Shown here: positions 24,731 through 33,037 of the stretch, in pieces
Layout of the letters: each line of letters starts with the position of its first letter
Position numbering within the stretch: position 1 is the first letter of the stretch
Source of the DNA: Rhizobium bangladeshense
GTDB taxonomy: Bacteria > Pseudomonadota > Alphaproteobacteria > Rhizobiales > Rhizobiaceae
Assembly (NCBI RefSeq): GCF_017357245.1
Contig: NZ_CP071612.1
Coordinates: 3,808,001-3,872,000 of the forward strand
Direction of reading: 5' to 3'
Length of the DNA: 64,000 bases
Program-made: the position numbers and the translations under genes
The notes under the pieces: generated by a model
Databases searched by the model: none
What the model was told of the DNA's origin: nothing
Seen by the model: the letters and a program-made list of their open reading frames with translations, nothing else

Positions 24731-25624
24731 ATGGATACCTTGACGCGCATACGCGCCTTCATCGATGTCGTCGAGGCCGAAGGCTTTTCCGCCGCCTCCA
24801 GGCGCACCGGCCGCTCGAAGGCGCTGCTGTCCAAATATGTGCGCGAACTGGAAGACGAGCTCGGCGCGCTGCTGCTCAACCGCACCACCCGGCAGTTCTC
24901 CATGACGGAGGCCGGCCACACCTATTATCGCAGCGCCTCGGATATTCTTAAGGAGATCGACAATCTTGCCGATCTCGTGCGCGAAAACAATGCACAGCTG
25001 AAGGGGCGGTTGCGCGTTTCCGTCCCCCGCACCTTCGTCGATGCGGACGTCGGTCAGTCGCTAATCGATTTCTCCAGCGAAAACCCGGACCTTTCGCTGG
25101 AGATCGCCGCCGACGACCGTTTCGTCGATCTGATCGAGGAAGGGTTCGACGTGGCGATTCGCATCAGCAAGCTCGAAGATTCCGGCATGATTGCCCGCAA
25201 GATTTCAGATTTCCGCGTCCATCTCTGCGCCACCCCGAATTTTCTCGAGCGCCATCCCGATCTGGAGCATCCGAGCGACATTTCCAATCTTCCCTTTATC
25301 GTCGATACCAATTCACGCACCCAGGGCAGCATCCGCTTCCACAATCCTGACAACACCACCTTTGCCGTCGCCGTCTCCGGGCCGATCGAGGTCAACAGTC
25401 CGCATGCGACATTACGCGCTGCACTCGCCGGCATCGGGATCGCCCTTATTCCCGATTTCATCGCCCGCAGGCCGATCGAGAGCGGCGAGCTGGTGACGCT
25501 GTTTAATGATTACATTCCGACCGACCGCGGCATCTATGCCGTCTACCCGCACCGGCGCTACCTGCCGGCCAAGGTGAGAATCTTCGTCGATTACCTGCAC
25601 AACTGGTTCAAGAAGCATCCGTGA
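24731..25624 (+). CDS. LysR-family transcriptional regulator
   Basis: A 297-residue regulator: winged helix-turn-helix at the N-terminus (TRIRAFIDVVEAEGFSAASR, then GRSKALLSKYVRELEDELGA) and a type-2 periplasmic-binding effector domain (GRLRVSVPRTFVDADVGQ, DLIEEGFDVAIRISKL). This version (RTGRSKALLSKYV) belongs to the subgroup that often controls neighbouring oxidoreductases or efflux genes. ATG 24731 has AGGAAG 5 bases upstream. It is divergent from odc across 530 bases, and the next gene on the same strand starts 131 bases later. The target is not evident; odc is possible but more likely controlled by its leader. Confidence 0.9.
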   Translation: MDTLTRIRAFIDVVEAEGFSAASRRTGRSKALLSKYVRELEDELGALLLNRTTRQFSMTEAGHTYYRSASDILKEIDNLADLVRENNAQLKGRLRVSVPRTFVDADVGQSLIDFSSENPDLSLEIAADDRFVDLIEEGFDVAIRISKLEDSGMIARKISDFRVHLCATPNFLERHPDLEHPSDISNLPFIVDTNSRTQGSIRFHNPDNTTFAVAVSGPIEVNSPHATLRAALAGIGIALIPDFIARRPIESGELVTLFNDYIPTDRGIYAVYPHRRYLPAKVRIFVDYLHNWFKKHP

Positions 25625-25755
25625 GATTTGGATGGCACAGACCGGCCTGGCCGGACGATGGGATGATGCCGAACGCCATCAACCGACAAGCCGGTCCCAA
25701 TTCCGTCCCAATTTCTCGTAAGAACTCGGGTCGAGCGAATAGGGCAGCGGGACGC

Positions 25756-26397
25756 ATGAACAAATCCATACCATTGATGACCGCGCTGCTTTCGCTGGCG
25801 CCGGCAGCGGCATTTGCACATCCGCACATCTTCGTGGAGGCGCGGCTCGAAGTCCTGGCCGGCGCTGACGGCAGCATCGAGGAACTGCGCAATGTCTGGC
25901 GCTTTGACGAGGTCTTCTCCTCCTCGGTCGTCATGGATTTCGACAAGAACACTGATCTGAAACTGGAGCCGAACGAACTCGCGCAGGTCGGTAACACGGT
26001 GAAGCAATCGCTTGCCGATTACGACTACTACATGAACCTGACGATCAACGGGAAGAGCGTCACCGTCCAACAGCCTGACGTCATCCATGTCGACTATAAG
26101 AACGGCCAGCTCCTGATGTTCTTTGCGGTCAAGCCTGTGGAAAAGATGCCGCTCAAGGGCAGGCTTACGTTCGGCGTCTACGATCCGACGCTCTATACGT
26201 CGATCGATTTTCCCACAGACAACGAGCTGGCAACGGTCGGCGACAGCTTGAAGGCCTGCAAACACCAAGTGGTGAGGCCGGATGCCGACGAGGTGATCTC
26301 GCAAAACAAGCAGTCCCTGACGGACGCCTTCTTTACCGACCCCACCGGCACCAACATGTCCAAACTCTTCGCCACCCGGCTGGAGCTCACATGCTGA
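25756..26397 (+). CDS. DUF1007 periplasmic protein (partner of NicO exporter)
   Basis: A 213-residue protein with a signal peptide (MNKSIPLMTALLSLAPAAAFA). The mature N-terminus HPHIFVEARLEVL carries the conserved His pair of DUF1007, and a calcium-loop-like DFDKNTDLKLEPNEL follows. DUF1007 proteins are regularly encoded immediately before NicO/RcnA-type nickel-cobalt permeases, as here: the downstream start ATG 26391 overlaps this stop by 7 bases. The protein probably handles a divalent metal in the periplasm for export; that role is inference from the pairing and the histidines. Confidence 0.85.
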   Translation: MNKSIPLMTALLSLAPAAAFAHPHIFVEARLEVLAGADGSIEELRNVWRFDEVFSSSVVMDFDKNTDLKLEPNELAQVGNTVKQSLADYDYYMNLTINGKSVTVQQPDVIHVDYKNGQLLMFFAVKPVEKMPLKGRLTFGVYDPTLYTSIDFPTDNELATVGDSLKACKHQVVRPDADEVISQNKQSLTDAFFTDPTGTNMSKLFATRLELTC

Positions 26398-27467
26398 TAA
26401 GAAGCCCGTCCCTCATCTTTCCCGCAGCACTCCTCACGCTCCTGATGGCTGCAAGCCTCGCCCATGCGCAATCGCCGCTCGGCATCGGCACGGCCGAACC
26501 GAGTTTTCAACCGACGGGTGGGCCTTTCGCGCCGCTTTTGCTCTACGTGAATTATGAACAGCAGGCCTTCTATCGGGCGCTGACCGGTGCGTTGAAGGGC
26601 ATGCGGGAGGACCCGTGGCAACTGACATCGCTGGTCGGCCTTTCCTTCGCCTACGGCGTCTTCCATGCCGCCGGCCCTGGCCATGGCAAGGCGGTCATCT
26701 CCTCCTACATGATCGCCAACGAGGTTGAACTGAAGCGTGGCGTGGTGATTTCCTTCATTTCGGCTTTCATCCAGGGAGTCGCCGCCGTGGCATTGGTCGG
26801 CGGTGCCTGGCTGGTTTTGCGCGGCACCGGCATTACGCTGACGACAGCCACTCACGCCATGGAAATCGCAAGCTTCGTCATGGTCATCCTCTTCGGCGGC
26901 TGGCTGCTGTTCCGCAAACTGCGTTCGATGGCGAGCAATCTGCCGCGCCGGCGGCTGGTGGCGACGTCGGCCGGTCCGGTTTCCATGATGCTCGATTGGA
27001 AGGATAATGCAGCCGAACGCCAGGCCTATGCCTTCAACGGCAAGGCGCAGGCCGTGGATGCCGGCCACAACTTCCTTCCCGGAATGGTCTGCGAGACCTG
27101 CGGCAATACGCACGTGCCTAATCCGGCCCTGCTCGCCGGCGACAGGTTCAGCGCTCGAGAAGCCTGGTCGGCGATCGTGGCCGTCGGCCTTCGACCCTGC
27201 TCCGGGGCTTTGCTTGTCATGACTTTCTCGCTTCTGAACGGCCTCTATCTCGGCGGCGCGCTTTCGGTTGCTGCCATGTCGCTCGGCACGGCGATCACCG
27301 TTTCCGTGCTTGCGACGCTTGCCGTCACCGCCAAGGGTGCGGCGGTCCGCCTCTCCGGACGCGGCTCGACGGCTTCGGTCTGGGTTGGCAACGCAATTGA
27401 AATCCTCGGCGCCCTGCTCGTCATCCTGATGGGCGTCCTGCTGCTCGGGGCTTCCCTGCAGGGATAG
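26391..27467 (+). CDS. NicO/RcnA-type nickel-cobalt efflux permease
   Basis: A 358-residue integral membrane protein with a signal-like first segment and about six helices. The metal-binding motif HAAGPGHGKAVISSY in the first permease helix and the later VGLRPCSGALLVMTF are the signatures of the NicO family. A large loop between helices contains VCETCGNTHVP, a Cys-x-x-Cys pair with a nearby His that is unusual and may bind metal. It is cotranscribed with the DUF1007 gene. Nickel or cobalt export is the usual role; zinc cannot be excluded because of the cysteine motif. Confidence 0.88.
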   Translation: MLIRSPSLIFPAALLTLLMAASLAHAQSPLGIGTAEPSFQPTGGPFAPLLLYVNYEQQAFYRALTGALKGMREDPWQLTSLVGLSFAYGVFHAAGPGHGKAVISSYMIANEVELKRGVVISFISAFIQGVAAVALVGGAWLVLRGTGITLTTATHAMEIASFVMVILFGGWLLFRKLRSMASNLPRRRLVATSAGPVSMMLDWKDNAAERQAYAFNGKAQAVDAGHNFLPGMVCETCGNTHVPNPALLAGDRFSAREAWSAIVAVGLRPCSGALLVMTFSLLNGLYLGGALSVAAMSLGTAITVSVLATLAVTAKGAAVRLSGRGSTASVWVGNAIEILGALLVILMGVLLLGASLQG

Positions 27468-27468
27468 G

Positions 27469-27675
27469 CTATTTTCCTCTGCCGCGCTGGTAGCGCGCCC
27501 GCAGCCAGAACACCGCAAAAAACGCCATGATCAGGCAGACGCCGACGGCAATCGCCAGCACTGGGGAGAAATTGCCGATCCATAGAACGATGGTCGGCAG
27601 AAAATAAAGGACGAGACCGGCGCCCAGAAGAATGACGGCGGCGGCGATCGCCTGCGAGCGGCTTTCCGGGCTCAC
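27469..27675 (-). CDS. Small two-helix membrane protein
   Basis: A 68-residue hydrophobic protein with two predicted helices (AIAAAVILLGAGLVLYFLP and VLAIAVGVCLIMAFFAVFWL) and a basic tail (RARYQRGRGK), consistent with N-in/C-in topology. The start is GTG 27675, overlapping the stop of the upstream acetyltransferase (GTGA), so it is probably translated by coupling. No family recognised; its stop is convergent with the NicO gene, one base apart. It could be a spurious frame, but the helix pattern and coupled start favour a real gene. Confidence 0.6.
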   Translation of the reverse strand: MSPESRSQAIAAAVILLGAGLVLYFLPTIVLWIGNFSPVLAIAVGVCLIMAFFAVFWLRARYQRGRGK

Positions 27676-28367
27676 GCGAGCCTTTCCTTTTCCAGATCGG
27701 CACGAATATCCTGCAGGCGCCGGACCTGTTTGCCGGTCGCGTCGAAATTTTCGGGCGAAAGCCAGGCTTCGAAGGCCTGGTTAATCAGCGGCCATTCGGC
27801 GTCGATCATCGAGAACCAGGCAGTGTCGCGGTTGCGGTGCTTGGAAATCATGTGCTGGCGGAACACGCCTTCGAAGCTGAAGCCGTAGCGCAGAGCCGTC
27901 GTCTTGCTCGCTTCATTCTTGTTGTCGCATTTCCATTCGTAGCGGCGGTAGCCGAGATCTTCGAAGACGTGCTTGGCCATGAGGTAGTGCGCCTCGGTGG
28001 ACAGCGGCGAACGGCTCATGTCGGGACCATGGGCCACCCCGCCGATCTCGACGACGCCGTTGGCCGGGTCCGCGCGCATATAGTTCGCCATGCCGACAAT
28101 CTTGCCGGTGGCGTTGTCGCGGAAGATATGGGTGAGCCAGTTGGACTTGGTGTGGACGGTTTCCAGCCAGTTGGCGAAATCCTCGATGCCAGTGAAGTCG
28201 TCCTGCGCGAAATAAAGAAGCAGCGGGTTGATGCCCATGCCCCCTAACCCCTTCCACAGCGCTTCGAGATGTTGCTCGCGTCGATAGGGCTCAACGGTAA
28301 CGAAACGGCCCTTCAGTGTGACCGGCTTCGGCGCCGGGCAGCCCTTGAAATTTGCAAGATCGCGCAT
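27672..28367 (-). CDS. RimJ/RimL-type GNAT acetyltransferase
   Basis: A 231-residue acetyltransferase of the RimL-like branch (protein or small-molecule N-acetylation). The acetyl-CoA fold is indicated by GKIVGMANYMRADPANGVVE, EIGGVAHGPDMSRSPLSTEA and YRRYEWKCDNKNEASKTTAL, the last being the typical CDNxNxxS motif of this group. The start is ATG 28367 after AAGGGGAGTGAAC; a GTG two codons earlier is possible. A small membrane protein gene overlaps its stop. The acceptor is unknown; there is no antibiotic-resistance signature. Confidence 0.85.
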   Translation of the reverse strand: MRDLANFKGCPAPKPVTLKGRFVTVEPYRREQHLEALWKGLGGMGINPLLLYFAQDDFTGIEDFANWLETVHTKSNWLTHIFRDNATGKIVGMANYMRADPANGVVEIGGVAHGPDMSRSPLSTEAHYLMAKHVFEDLGYRRYEWKCDNKNEASKTTALRYGFSFEGVFRQHMISKHRNRDTAWFSMIDAEWPLINQAFEAWLSPENFDATGKQVRRLQDIRADLEKERLA

Positions 28368-28431
28368 GTTCACTCCCCTTCTCGGCAGAGTGGATAGGCC
28401 AGCCGCCCGACAAAGGCAACCGGCCTAGATG

Positions 28432-29151
28432 TTACTGTGACAAGGTCGTCTTTGCGGACGACACCGTCGCCTCGATATGGTCGACCAATTGGTCGGCGAG
28501 GCCGAGACGGCCCGCAAGCAGATCGAGATAACCGCGCTCGGCGCGCGAATCCGGCTCGATGGTGAGCCGCGAAGCGGTGTAGAGTTCGACGCGCTGTTCT
28601 TCCGTCACCGCCGCAGCGACGATCGCGTCAATATCCGTCGGCGACGCGAGTTCGCGCTCGATGAAGGCTGCAGCCTCGCCACTGACATCGGCGGCCTTGA
28701 TCTTGTCCATGATTAGGGCGCGTTCGGCGCCATCGATGTGGCCGTCGGCCTTGGCTGCGGCGATCATCGCGCGGATCAGCACCAGCACGAATTCGTTGCT
28801 GCCGGCAGGCGACGCCGGCCCGAAGCCGGAGTCAACAGGCGGCGGCAGGAGAACCGGGTTGTTTGCCGACGGCGCATCCGACGAGGCCGCGGGGGCTTGG
28901 CCCGCCTGGTAATTCTTATAGGCCTGATAACCAAGGCCGGCTATGGCGGCAAGACCGCCGATCGCCAGTGCATTGCCGGCAATGCTGCGGCCGGTCTTGG
29001 TGCCGAGAAGCACGGCTGCGATCGCACCGCTCTTCATCGGATTGTTCTTTGCCGTCTGCATGGCCTCGCCCGCCCTGTCTCGGACCGAACCGCCGACACC
29101 CGGCACCTGCGAACCCAAGAACTGGTCGAGAAGCTTCTTTGCGTCGAACAT
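28432..29151 (-). CDS. TerB-like (DUF533) protein
   Basis: A 239-residue protein. The N-terminal part is glycine/alanine-rich with a hydrophobic stretch (GNALAIGGLAAIAGLGYQAY) that may insert in the membrane. A Pro/Ser/Ala linker around residue 85-110 leads to a C-terminal all-helical domain with LIRAMIAAAKADGHIDGAE, the signature of DUF533 and of TerB-like domains, where the acidic residues bind metal. The role is unknown in rhizobia; TerB relatives are linked to tellurite and envelope stress. It is monocistronic: 64 bases separate it from the downstream gene on the same strand. Confidence 0.85.
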   Translation of the reverse strand: MFDAKKLLDQFLGSQVPGVGGSVRDRAGEAMQTAKNNPMKSGAIAAVLLGTKTGRSIAGNALAIGGLAAIAGLGYQAYKNYQAGQAPAASSDAPSANNPVLLPPPVDSGFGPASPAGSNEFVLVLIRAMIAAAKADGHIDGAERALIMDKIKAADVSGEAAAFIERELASPTDIDAIVAAAVTEEQRVELYTASRLTIEPDSRAERGYLDLLAGRLGLADQLVDHIEATVSSAKTTLSQ

Positions 29152-29261
29152 TCCTCGTCATCTCCTGTTTGAGGCTGGAGGAGAACATAGGTTTGCGACG
29201 GCTGAAATACAAATACTGCGCGTGATGATCGCGCCTGGCGCTCATCCCAGCCCTTGCGACC

Positions 29262-29900
29262 TCAGGCTTTCAGAGCCGCGGCCTCTGCTGCAAGTTTGGT
29301 GATCCCCGCCCAGTCGCCGGCTGCGACCAATTCCTTTGGCGCAACCCAGGAACCACCAACACAGACGACGTTCGGCAACGAGAGATAATCTCGGGCGTTC
29401 TTAAGTGAAATGCTACCTGTCGGGCAGAACAGTGTGCCGGCGAGCGGCGAAGAGAGCGCCTTGAGGTAAGCGGCACCACCGGCCTGTTCGGCCGGAAAGA
29501 ACTTCAGCACCTGGTAGCCTTCTTCGCGCAACGCCATGACTTCGCTGGCAGTGGCAGCTCCGGGAAGCAACGGCACATCGGAATCTGCAGCGGCATCGAG
29601 CAGTTCCTGCGTCGTGCCTGGACTGACGATAAATTTCGAACCGGCCTCGACGGCCGCCTGCCAATGGGCGGCATTCAGGATCGTGCCGGCACCGACTTCG
29701 GCGCCCTCGACCTCGGCGGCGACGGCACGCACCGCCTCGAGTGCCGCCGGCGTGCGCATGGTGATTTCGATTGCTTTCAAGCCGCCTGCGACGAGCGCCC
29801 GGGCAAGCGGCACCGCCGATTTGGCATCGTCGACAATCAAGACGGGAACGACCGGCTGGAGTTTCAGGATGGAAAGGAGCTTCTCTGTTTTGTCGCCCAT
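29262..29900 (-). CDS. eda: 2-dehydro-3-deoxy-phosphogluconate (KDPG) aldolase
   Basis: Class I aldolase of the Entner-Doudoroff pathway, cleaving KDPG to pyruvate and glyceraldehyde 3-phosphate. The catalytic Glu is in AIEITMRTPAAL and the Schiff-base Lys in QVLKFFPAEQAGG, with the phosphate loop SPLAGTLFCPTGSISLKN. The length of 212 residues is normal. The start 29900 is fixed by AAGGAGGTTGTGCGACC. It stands alone; edd and zwf are not in the window. Glucose metabolism through this route is characteristic of rhizobia, in line with the nearby sugar genes. Confidence 0.95.
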   Translation of the reverse strand: MGDKTEKLLSILKLQPVVPVLIVDDAKSAVPLARALVAGGLKAIEITMRTPAALEAVRAVAAEVEGAEVGAGTILNAAHWQAAVEAGSKFIVSPGTTQELLDAAADSDVPLLPGAATASEVMALREEGYQVLKFFPAEQAGGAAYLKALSSPLAGTLFCPTGSISLKNARDYLSLPNVVCVGGSWVAPKELVAAGDWAGITKLAAEAAALKA

Positions 29901-30056
29901 GGTCGCACAACCTCCTTGAAACGATTGAAAATTTGCATCCCGAATAACGTCCCCGCCGAACCTTGTCGAGCTAAAACCGAGTTGCCTGAGAAGAAGGGTA
30001 TGAAATGCTTGGAAATTGGTCTACCGTGCAGCAATCGTCACAAAAGGTTCACTGAC

Positions 30057-30545
30057 ATGGCGAAAGAGATCGAGCGGAAATTTCTCGTACGCAGCGATGG
30101 ATGGCGTTCCGCCGTCGAGACCAAGTCTGTCCTCAGGCAGGGTTACATCGCCTCGATGGACGACCGTTCCGTTCGGGTCCGCATCCTCGACGGCAGGAAA
30201 GCGAGACTGACGATCAAGATCGGCCGCAGCGCCATTACTCGCGACGAATTCGAATACGATATCCCCGTCGCCGATGCCGAAGAGCTGTTGCAGAACGCAA
30301 TCGGCATCGTCATCGAGAAAACGCGCTACCGCGTTCCCCATGAGGGCTTCGTCTGGGAAGTTGACGTCTTTGCCGGCGAACATCGCGGACTGGTGATTGC
30401 CGAAGTGGAGATGGCGGCGGAAACCGACAAGCCAGCCCTGCCCCTCTGGCTCGGCCGCGAAGTGACCGGCGATTTCCGCTATTCCAACCAAGCCCTTGCC
30501 ACCGAATACGGGCACGACAGGCATGGCCTATCGCATTCGGCCTGA
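30057..30545 (+). CDS. CYTH-domain triphosphatase
   Basis: A 162-residue CYTH domain. The N-terminal signature EIERKFLV (ExExK) and the alternating charged strands SVRVRILDGRKARLTIKIG, DEFEYDIPVADAEELL and FVWEVDVFAGEHRGLVIAEVE build the triphosphate tunnel. Bacterial members hydrolyse inorganic triphosphate or other triphosphorylated substrates in a metal-dependent way. ATG 30057 fits the family start. The CHAD gene starts 23 bases before this stop, in another frame, so the two proteins, often fused in other bacteria, are made from one transcript. Confidence 0.92.
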   Translation: MAKEIERKFLVRSDGWRSAVETKSVLRQGYIASMDDRSVRVRILDGRKARLTIKIGRSAITRDEFEYDIPVADAEELLQNAIGIVIEKTRYRVPHEGFVWEVDVFAGEHRGLVIAEVEMAAETDKPALPLWLGREVTGDFRYSNQALATEYGHDRHGLSHSA

Positions 30546-31431
30546 CGCCGATTTCACCCAGGCATTCAGGGGCGTCGCGGCCGAGCAACTGGAAAGCGCC
30601 ATCACCTTTCTCGAAGAGCGGCCGGACGGCGCGCACGAGGCGATCCATTCCTTCCGGAAAAACCTGAAACGATTGCGCTCGCTCTACCGGCTCGTCGCGC
30701 GCGAGGTGCCTGACTTTCAGAAGCAAGAAAATGCAAGGCTGCGCGATGCCGCGCGCTCGCTTTCGGCAATCCGGGACGCTGCCGCGCTCATCGGCACTGC
30801 GCAATATCTGCAGCATTCAGCCCGCGGCAAAGAGGAAAGCGAAGCCCTCGGCCGGATCGTCACCATTCTCGAGGGGCGCCGTGACTGGATGGCGGAGGCC
30901 GAAAGGGGTCTGGAACAGCGGCTGATCGAAACCTCAGGCGTGCTGAAGGAGGCGATCACCGCTTTGGACGGGATCTCCTTCGATGGCAGCCACCGCAGGA
31001 ATGCCCGCATGCTGGCGAAGAGCTGGCGCCGCACCGCCCGCAAGGCCAAGGCCGCGCTTGCCGGCTGCCACGGTGATGCATCGGCCGACAATTTCCATGA
31101 TCTGCGCAAACGCACCTACGACTATCGGCTCTACCACGCTCTTTTGCGAGACATCTGGCCGGGCGCGATGAAGGCCAAGCGCGATGCTGCCAAGGAGCTC
31201 GTCGAGGATCTCGGCCACATCCATGACCTAGTCGTGCTCTGCGAACTGGTCGAAGCCGAGCCACAGCTCTTCACCCGCAACGACGATCTGGCGCATCTTC
31301 TCGACGCGATCATCTTCCGCCAACAGGAAGACCGGCGGCAAGCCCTCGTCAAGGCCGAAGCCGTCTTCGCCGATGATCCCGACGAGGAATCGGAGCGTAT
31401 CGAACTTCTCTGGCTGACCGTCGGGAACTGA
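30523..31431 (+). CDS. CHAD-domain protein
   Basis: A 302-residue helical protein. The CHAD pattern of conserved histidines and basic residues is clear: HEAIHSFRKNLKRLRSLYRL in the first half and NFHDLRKRTYDYRLYHALL in the second. CHAD domains bind polyphosphate through these basic faces. Its start overlaps the upstream CYTH triphosphatase by 23 bases. It is not fused to it, whereas in many bacteria CYTH and CHAD are in one polypeptide. A joint role in polyphosphate metabolism or localisation is inferred from the family. ATG 30523 was preferred over an upstream frame with no similarity. Confidence 0.9.
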   Translation: MAYRIRPDADFTQAFRGVAAEQLESAITFLEERPDGAHEAIHSFRKNLKRLRSLYRLVAREVPDFQKQENARLRDAARSLSAIRDAAALIGTAQYLQHSARGKEESEALGRIVTILEGRRDWMAEAERGLEQRLIETSGVLKEAITALDGISFDGSHRRNARMLAKSWRRTARKAKAALAGCHGDASADNFHDLRKRTYDYRLYHALLRDIWPGAMKAKRDAAKELVEDLGHIHDLVVLCELVEAEPQLFTRNDDLAHLLDAIIFRQQEDRRQALVKAEAVFADDPDEESERIELLWLTVGN

Positions 31432-31534
31432 GAGACGGCGCATCTGGAAATGTCGCCAGACCCCATTGACCTCAACCAATCTTGAGGTCCTAGCCTCCGG
31501 TAATCGACCAAAGGAACCTAGCCGCGAGGAAGAA

Positions 31535-32011
31535 ATGTTTGCAGAAAATGCCGCGATGCCAAGTGTGCTCGGGCTCTACGAGACCCATCTGACGGTTGCG
31601 GGTCTCAAGACCTCCGTGGATTTCTACCGCGATGTCGTCGGACTGGAACCCGCGGCGTCGTTCGAGGAACGCAAGGTCGCCTTCCTCTGGGTGGACGACA
31701 GGAAGACTGGTATGCTCGGCCTCTGGGAAAGCGGAACCGGCCCCCTGAAGATGCGGCTGCATATCGCTTTCCGCATGACTGTCGATGGTGTGCTGCAGGC
31801 GCCTGCCCGTCTCAAGGCAAAAGGCGTCGAACCTCTCGGCTTCACCGGCCAACCGGCAACCGAGCCGGTCGTTTTAGGCTGGATGCCGGCGCTGTCGATC
31901 TATTTCAAGGATCCGGATGGGCATCCGATCGAGTTCATCAGCATTCTCGACGATGCGCCCGATCGAAATTTCGGCGTGCAACCGCTTTCCGAATGGAAGG
32001 CAAAGCCGTGA
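31535..32011 (+). CDS. Glyoxalase/bleomycin-resistance (VOC) family protein
   Basis: A 158-residue vicinal-oxygen-chelate protein. Two beta-alpha-beta modules start with GLYETHLTVAGLKTSVDFYR and LSIYFKDPDGHPIEFISI. The first His and final Glu occupy the usual metal-ligand positions, so it may be an active metalloenzyme such as a lyase or dioxygenase, or a binding protein. ATG 31535 follows GCGAGGAAGAA; an internal ATG at 31556 is also possible. The function cannot be fixed from neighbours: it lies between CHAD and trhO with gaps of about 100 and 54 bases. Confidence 0.85.
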   Translation: MFAENAAMPSVLGLYETHLTVAGLKTSVDFYRDVVGLEPAASFEERKVAFLWVDDRKTGMLGLWESGTGPLKMRLHIAFRMTVDGVLQAPARLKAKGVEPLGFTGQPATEPVVLGWMPALSIYFKDPDGHPIEFISILDDAPDRNFGVQPLSEWKAKP

Positions 32012-32065
32012 TCGGTCCCCGTCAGGGGAATTGCGCGGTCCGGTGATTTTCTGTATTTCCGGCGC

Positions 32066-32995
32066 ATGACCGACAGCCAGACACACACCAGCCCGTTCCT
32101 AGTGGCGGCGCTCTACCATTTCGTTTCCCTGCCGCGCTTTGCAAGCCTGCAGGTTCCGCTGCAGGCGCTGTGCGAGGAGAACGGCGTCAAGGGAACGCTG
32201 CTTTTGGCGCATGAGGGCATCAACGGAACGATCGCGGGGCTGGATGCCGGCGTTCACGCCGTACTCGCCTTCCTGCATGCTCAGCCGGAATTTGCGTGCC
32301 TGGAGCACAAGGAAAGCCGCGCCTCGAAAATGCCTTTCCTGCGCATGAAGGTGAAGCTGAAGAAGGAAATCGTCACCATGGGCGTCGAAGACATCGACCC
32401 CAACAAGGTGGTCGGCACCTATGTGGCGCCCAAGGACTGGAACGCGCTGATCTCCGACCCCGATACGATCGTCATCGACACCCGCAACGATTATGAGACG
32501 GCGATCGGTACCTTTCGCGGCGCGCTCGACCCAAAGACGAAGACATTCCGCGAATTTCCGGATTGGGTGCGCCGGAATACCGGGCTGCACAACAAGCCGA
32601 AAGTCGCCATGTATTGCACTGGCGGCATACGCTGCGAGAAGGCCACAGCCTTCATGAAGGCTGAGGGTTTCGACGAGGTCTATCATCTGAAAGGCGGCAT
32701 CCTGAAATATCTGGAGGAAGTGCCTCAGGAAGAAAGCCTCTGGGACGGCGCCTGCTTCGTATTCGATGAGCGTGTATCCGTCGAACACGGCCTGAAGGAA
32801 GGTGAGCACCGGCTATGCCACGCCTGCCGCAATCCGATCACCGCCGAGGAAATTGCCTCGCCGCTCTATGAGGAAGGCGTTTCCTGCAGCCACTGTTATC
32901 ACACGCGCACAGAGGATGACCGGCTGCGCTACCGTCAGCGGCAGCATCAGATCGCTCTGGCAAAAAAACGTGGCCAGCGTCATATTGGCAGCTGA
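32066..32995 (+). CDS. trhO: tRNA uridine(34) hydroxylase (rhodanese-type)
   Basis: Cytosolic enzyme that hydroxylates uridine 34 of tRNAs, the first step towards the 5-alkoxyuridine wobble modification. The 309 residues show the UPF0176 N-terminal domain ([15 protein letters not shown]), a central rhodanese domain with the active-site Cys in [12 protein letters not shown], and a C-terminal Cys-rich part ([23 protein letters not shown]) that may bind zinc. All these elements match YceA/TrhO. ATG 32066 is used. It is monocistronic in appearance and convergent with the following c-di-GMP gene. Confidence 0.94.
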   Translation: MTDSQTHTSPFLVAALYHFVSLPRFASLQVPLQALCEENGVKGTLLLAHEGINGTIAGLDAGVHAVLAFLHAQPEFACLEHKESRASKMPFLRMKVKLKKEIVTMGVEDIDPNKVVGTYVAPKDWNALISDPDTIVIDTRNDYETAIGTFRGALDPKTKTFREFPDWVRRNTGLHNKPKVAMYCTGGIRCEKATAFMKAEGFDEVYHLKGGILKYLEEVPQEESLWDGACFVFDERVSVEHGLKEGEHRLCHACRNPITAEEIASPLYEEGVSCSHCYHTRTEDDRLRYRQRQHQIALAKKRGQRHIGS

Positions 32996-33037
32996 GCCTG
33001 TTTCTGTTGGACGAGCTTGCCGTCCAAGAATTCGCCG

